From UBA5543 sp964464965 (lineage in GTDB: Bacteria > Bacteroidota > Bacteroidia > Chitinophagales > Chitinophagaceae): 64,000 nt of DNA. This document shows positions 63,498 to 64,000 of the stretch, in pieces. The notes beneath the pieces were generated by a model. The model was not told the origin of the DNA, did not search any database, and was given only the letters and a program-made list of their open reading frames with translations. The stretch lies in the NCBI GenBank assembly GCA_964464965.1, contig CAYXHM010000001.1, positions 700,039-764,038 on the forward strand, read 5' to 3'. Made by a program: the position numbers and the translations under genes. Position 1 is the stretch's first letter; the number at the start of each line of letters is the position of its first letter.

Positions 63498-63544
63498 GGG
63501 TATTAAATATTTTGCGTTAAAGTAATAGTTTATTCTCTTTCGGT

Positions 63545-63567
63545 ATCCTCTATTGGAAATCCTCTAT
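63545..63567. repeat. 9-bp direct repeat upstream of nrdJ
   Basis: ATCCTCTAT occurs twice, at 63545-63553 and 63559-63567, with a period of 14 bp. It lies about 50-70 bp upstream of the nrdJ start and could be an operator, though it does not match the NrdR box. Confidence 0.45.
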
Positions 63568-63773
63568 GAAGAACGAAATTATCCAAAAGAACCAAGCAAT
63601 GATAAAATAGAAACTAACGAATGTGGATAAGAAAAGTGAATAATTTATCTGCCTGATTTACAGGGTGTTTCAGCCTAAAGAACTATTTATATCCAAAAAG
63701 AGTCTTGATTTTCTGTTGATTTCTTCGTATATACCTTAATGCAAAAATACAGTTTATCCTGTTATAGATAATA

Positions 63774-63797
63774 TAAAAGGAGGGCGTTATGCCCTCC
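63774..63797 (-). terminator. Hairpin terminator of the T9SS gene at the window edge
   Basis: A 7-bp stem GGAGGGC (63779-63785) with GCCCTCC (63791-63797), loop GTTAT. On the minus strand a TTTTA tract follows. It lies about 30 bp past the stop of the partial gene. Confidence 0.75.
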
Positions 63798-63827
63798 CTT
63801 TATACTTATGCTGTTTATTATACTTTA

Positions 63828-64000
63828 TTATTGCAACACCAGCTTGCTGATCATTTTCTTGTCACCAGCCTGTAGTTCTACAAAGTAAACACCATTGGCC
63901 TGCCCGCTCATATCCACCTCCCGGTAGAACATGCCACCCTCGTGGTGGTACGATTGCTCCTGTACCAACTGGCCCGTTACGTTCGTTACCCGTACTTTAA
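63828..64000 (-). CDS. C-terminal end of a T9SS sorting domain protein (partial)
   Basis: The last 56 residues of a protein that enters the window from the right edge on the minus strand and stops with TAA at 63828. The sequence holds the final two thirds of a T9SS type A sorting domain: VTNVTGQLVQEQ, a hydrophilic loop, then ANGVYFVELQAGDKKMISKLVLQ. This pattern tells that the whole protein is exported through the Por system. The rest of the gene lies outside the window, so its function cannot be stated. Confidence 0.85.
   Translation of the reverse strand, partial: KVRVTNVTGQLVQEQSYHHEGGMFYREVDMSGQANGVYFVELQAGDKKMISKLVLQ

Larger units (their letters stand above)
63498..63827. other. Intergenic region upstream of nrdJ
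   Basis: A 330-bp gap without a convincing gene. It holds the nrdJ leader and promoter (a TACTTTAA box read on the minus strand is a weak -7 candidate), the 9-bp direct repeat at 63545-63567, and a hairpin terminator near 63779-63797. The rest is AT-rich with no riboswitch or tRNA that I can see. Confidence 0.6.

Noticed and set aside
63498..63770. Possible cobalamin riboswitch before nrdJ
   Set aside because: No B12 box (GCCACTG-like) or long paired region is visible.
1..64000. CRISPR arrays, insertion sequences, prophage or integration sites
   Set aside because: No regularly spaced repeats, transposase, integrase or phage structural gene was found on either strand.

Overview
The window reads as chromosomal DNA from a member of the phylum Bacteroidota, most likely the Chitinophagaceae. 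Five proteins, one of them cut by the window edge, plus one broken gene end in the Por/type IX secretion (T9SS) sorting domain. Promoters follow the Bacteroidota TTTG/TAnnTTTG pattern, Shine-Dalgarno sequences are mostly absent, methionine synthase lacks its homocysteine domain, and Rho carries a long acidic and Asn/Gln-rich insert. I see no transposase, integrase, phage gene, CRISPR array or rRNA. Genes are packed densely, and several convergent pairs end within a few bases of each other or overlap.

Layout. 0-2.3 kb: YjbR-like protein, fabH and fabG. 2.4-6.7 kb: three T9SS cargo genes in a row, an Omp28-like one with an intact CGHC and a third broken by two frameshifts. 6.8-12.4 kb: gltX, a class IV aminotransferase, an LpxD-type acyltransferase, a GNAT enzyme and purH. 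12.4-21 kb, all minus strand: DUF4287 and DoxX proteins, a ComEC-like channel, a TPR protein, a secreted unknown, a FadN-type beta-oxidation enzyme and another GNAT. 21-30.5 kb: a large T9SS protein, a HEAT protein, tex, a membrane acetyltransferase-like protein, aat, an NfeD/SPFH pair and a secreted unknown.

30.5-40.4 kb is the most interesting stretch. A TPR plus beta-barrel outer-membrane protein (YaiO type) faces a processive family 2 glycosyltransferase, a membrane HEAT-repeat protein and a stand-alone receiver. Divergent from the receiver is an operon of an RsbQ/KAI2-type alpha/beta hydrolase, a PAS-containing hybrid histidine kinase with two receivers, and an HPt protein. Together they contain every part of a multistep phosphorelay beside what looks like a polysaccharide synthesis and export machine. 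The link between the halves is inferred from gene order and is not proven. A tRNA-Phe gene follows.

40.4-49.6 kb: a T9SS PQQ-type sugar dehydrogenase, an NAD-salvage and NAD-use operon (pnuC, nadR-like kinase, Sua5/YciO, ligA), a 54-residue lipoprotein, metH lacking the homocysteine module, and a PAP2-like membrane protein. 49.6-52.6 kb: a small signalling group (GAF plus DHp without ATPase, an AraC-type regulator with an HMA-like N-terminus, a cupin, a receiver) and a miniature phosphotyrosine phosphatase. 52.6-64 kb: pheS, an SDR, rho, gcvT, an AlkA-type glycosylase, a polytopic membrane protein, B12-dependent ribonucleotide reductase (nrdJ), and the C-terminal end of another T9SS protein cut by the window edge.
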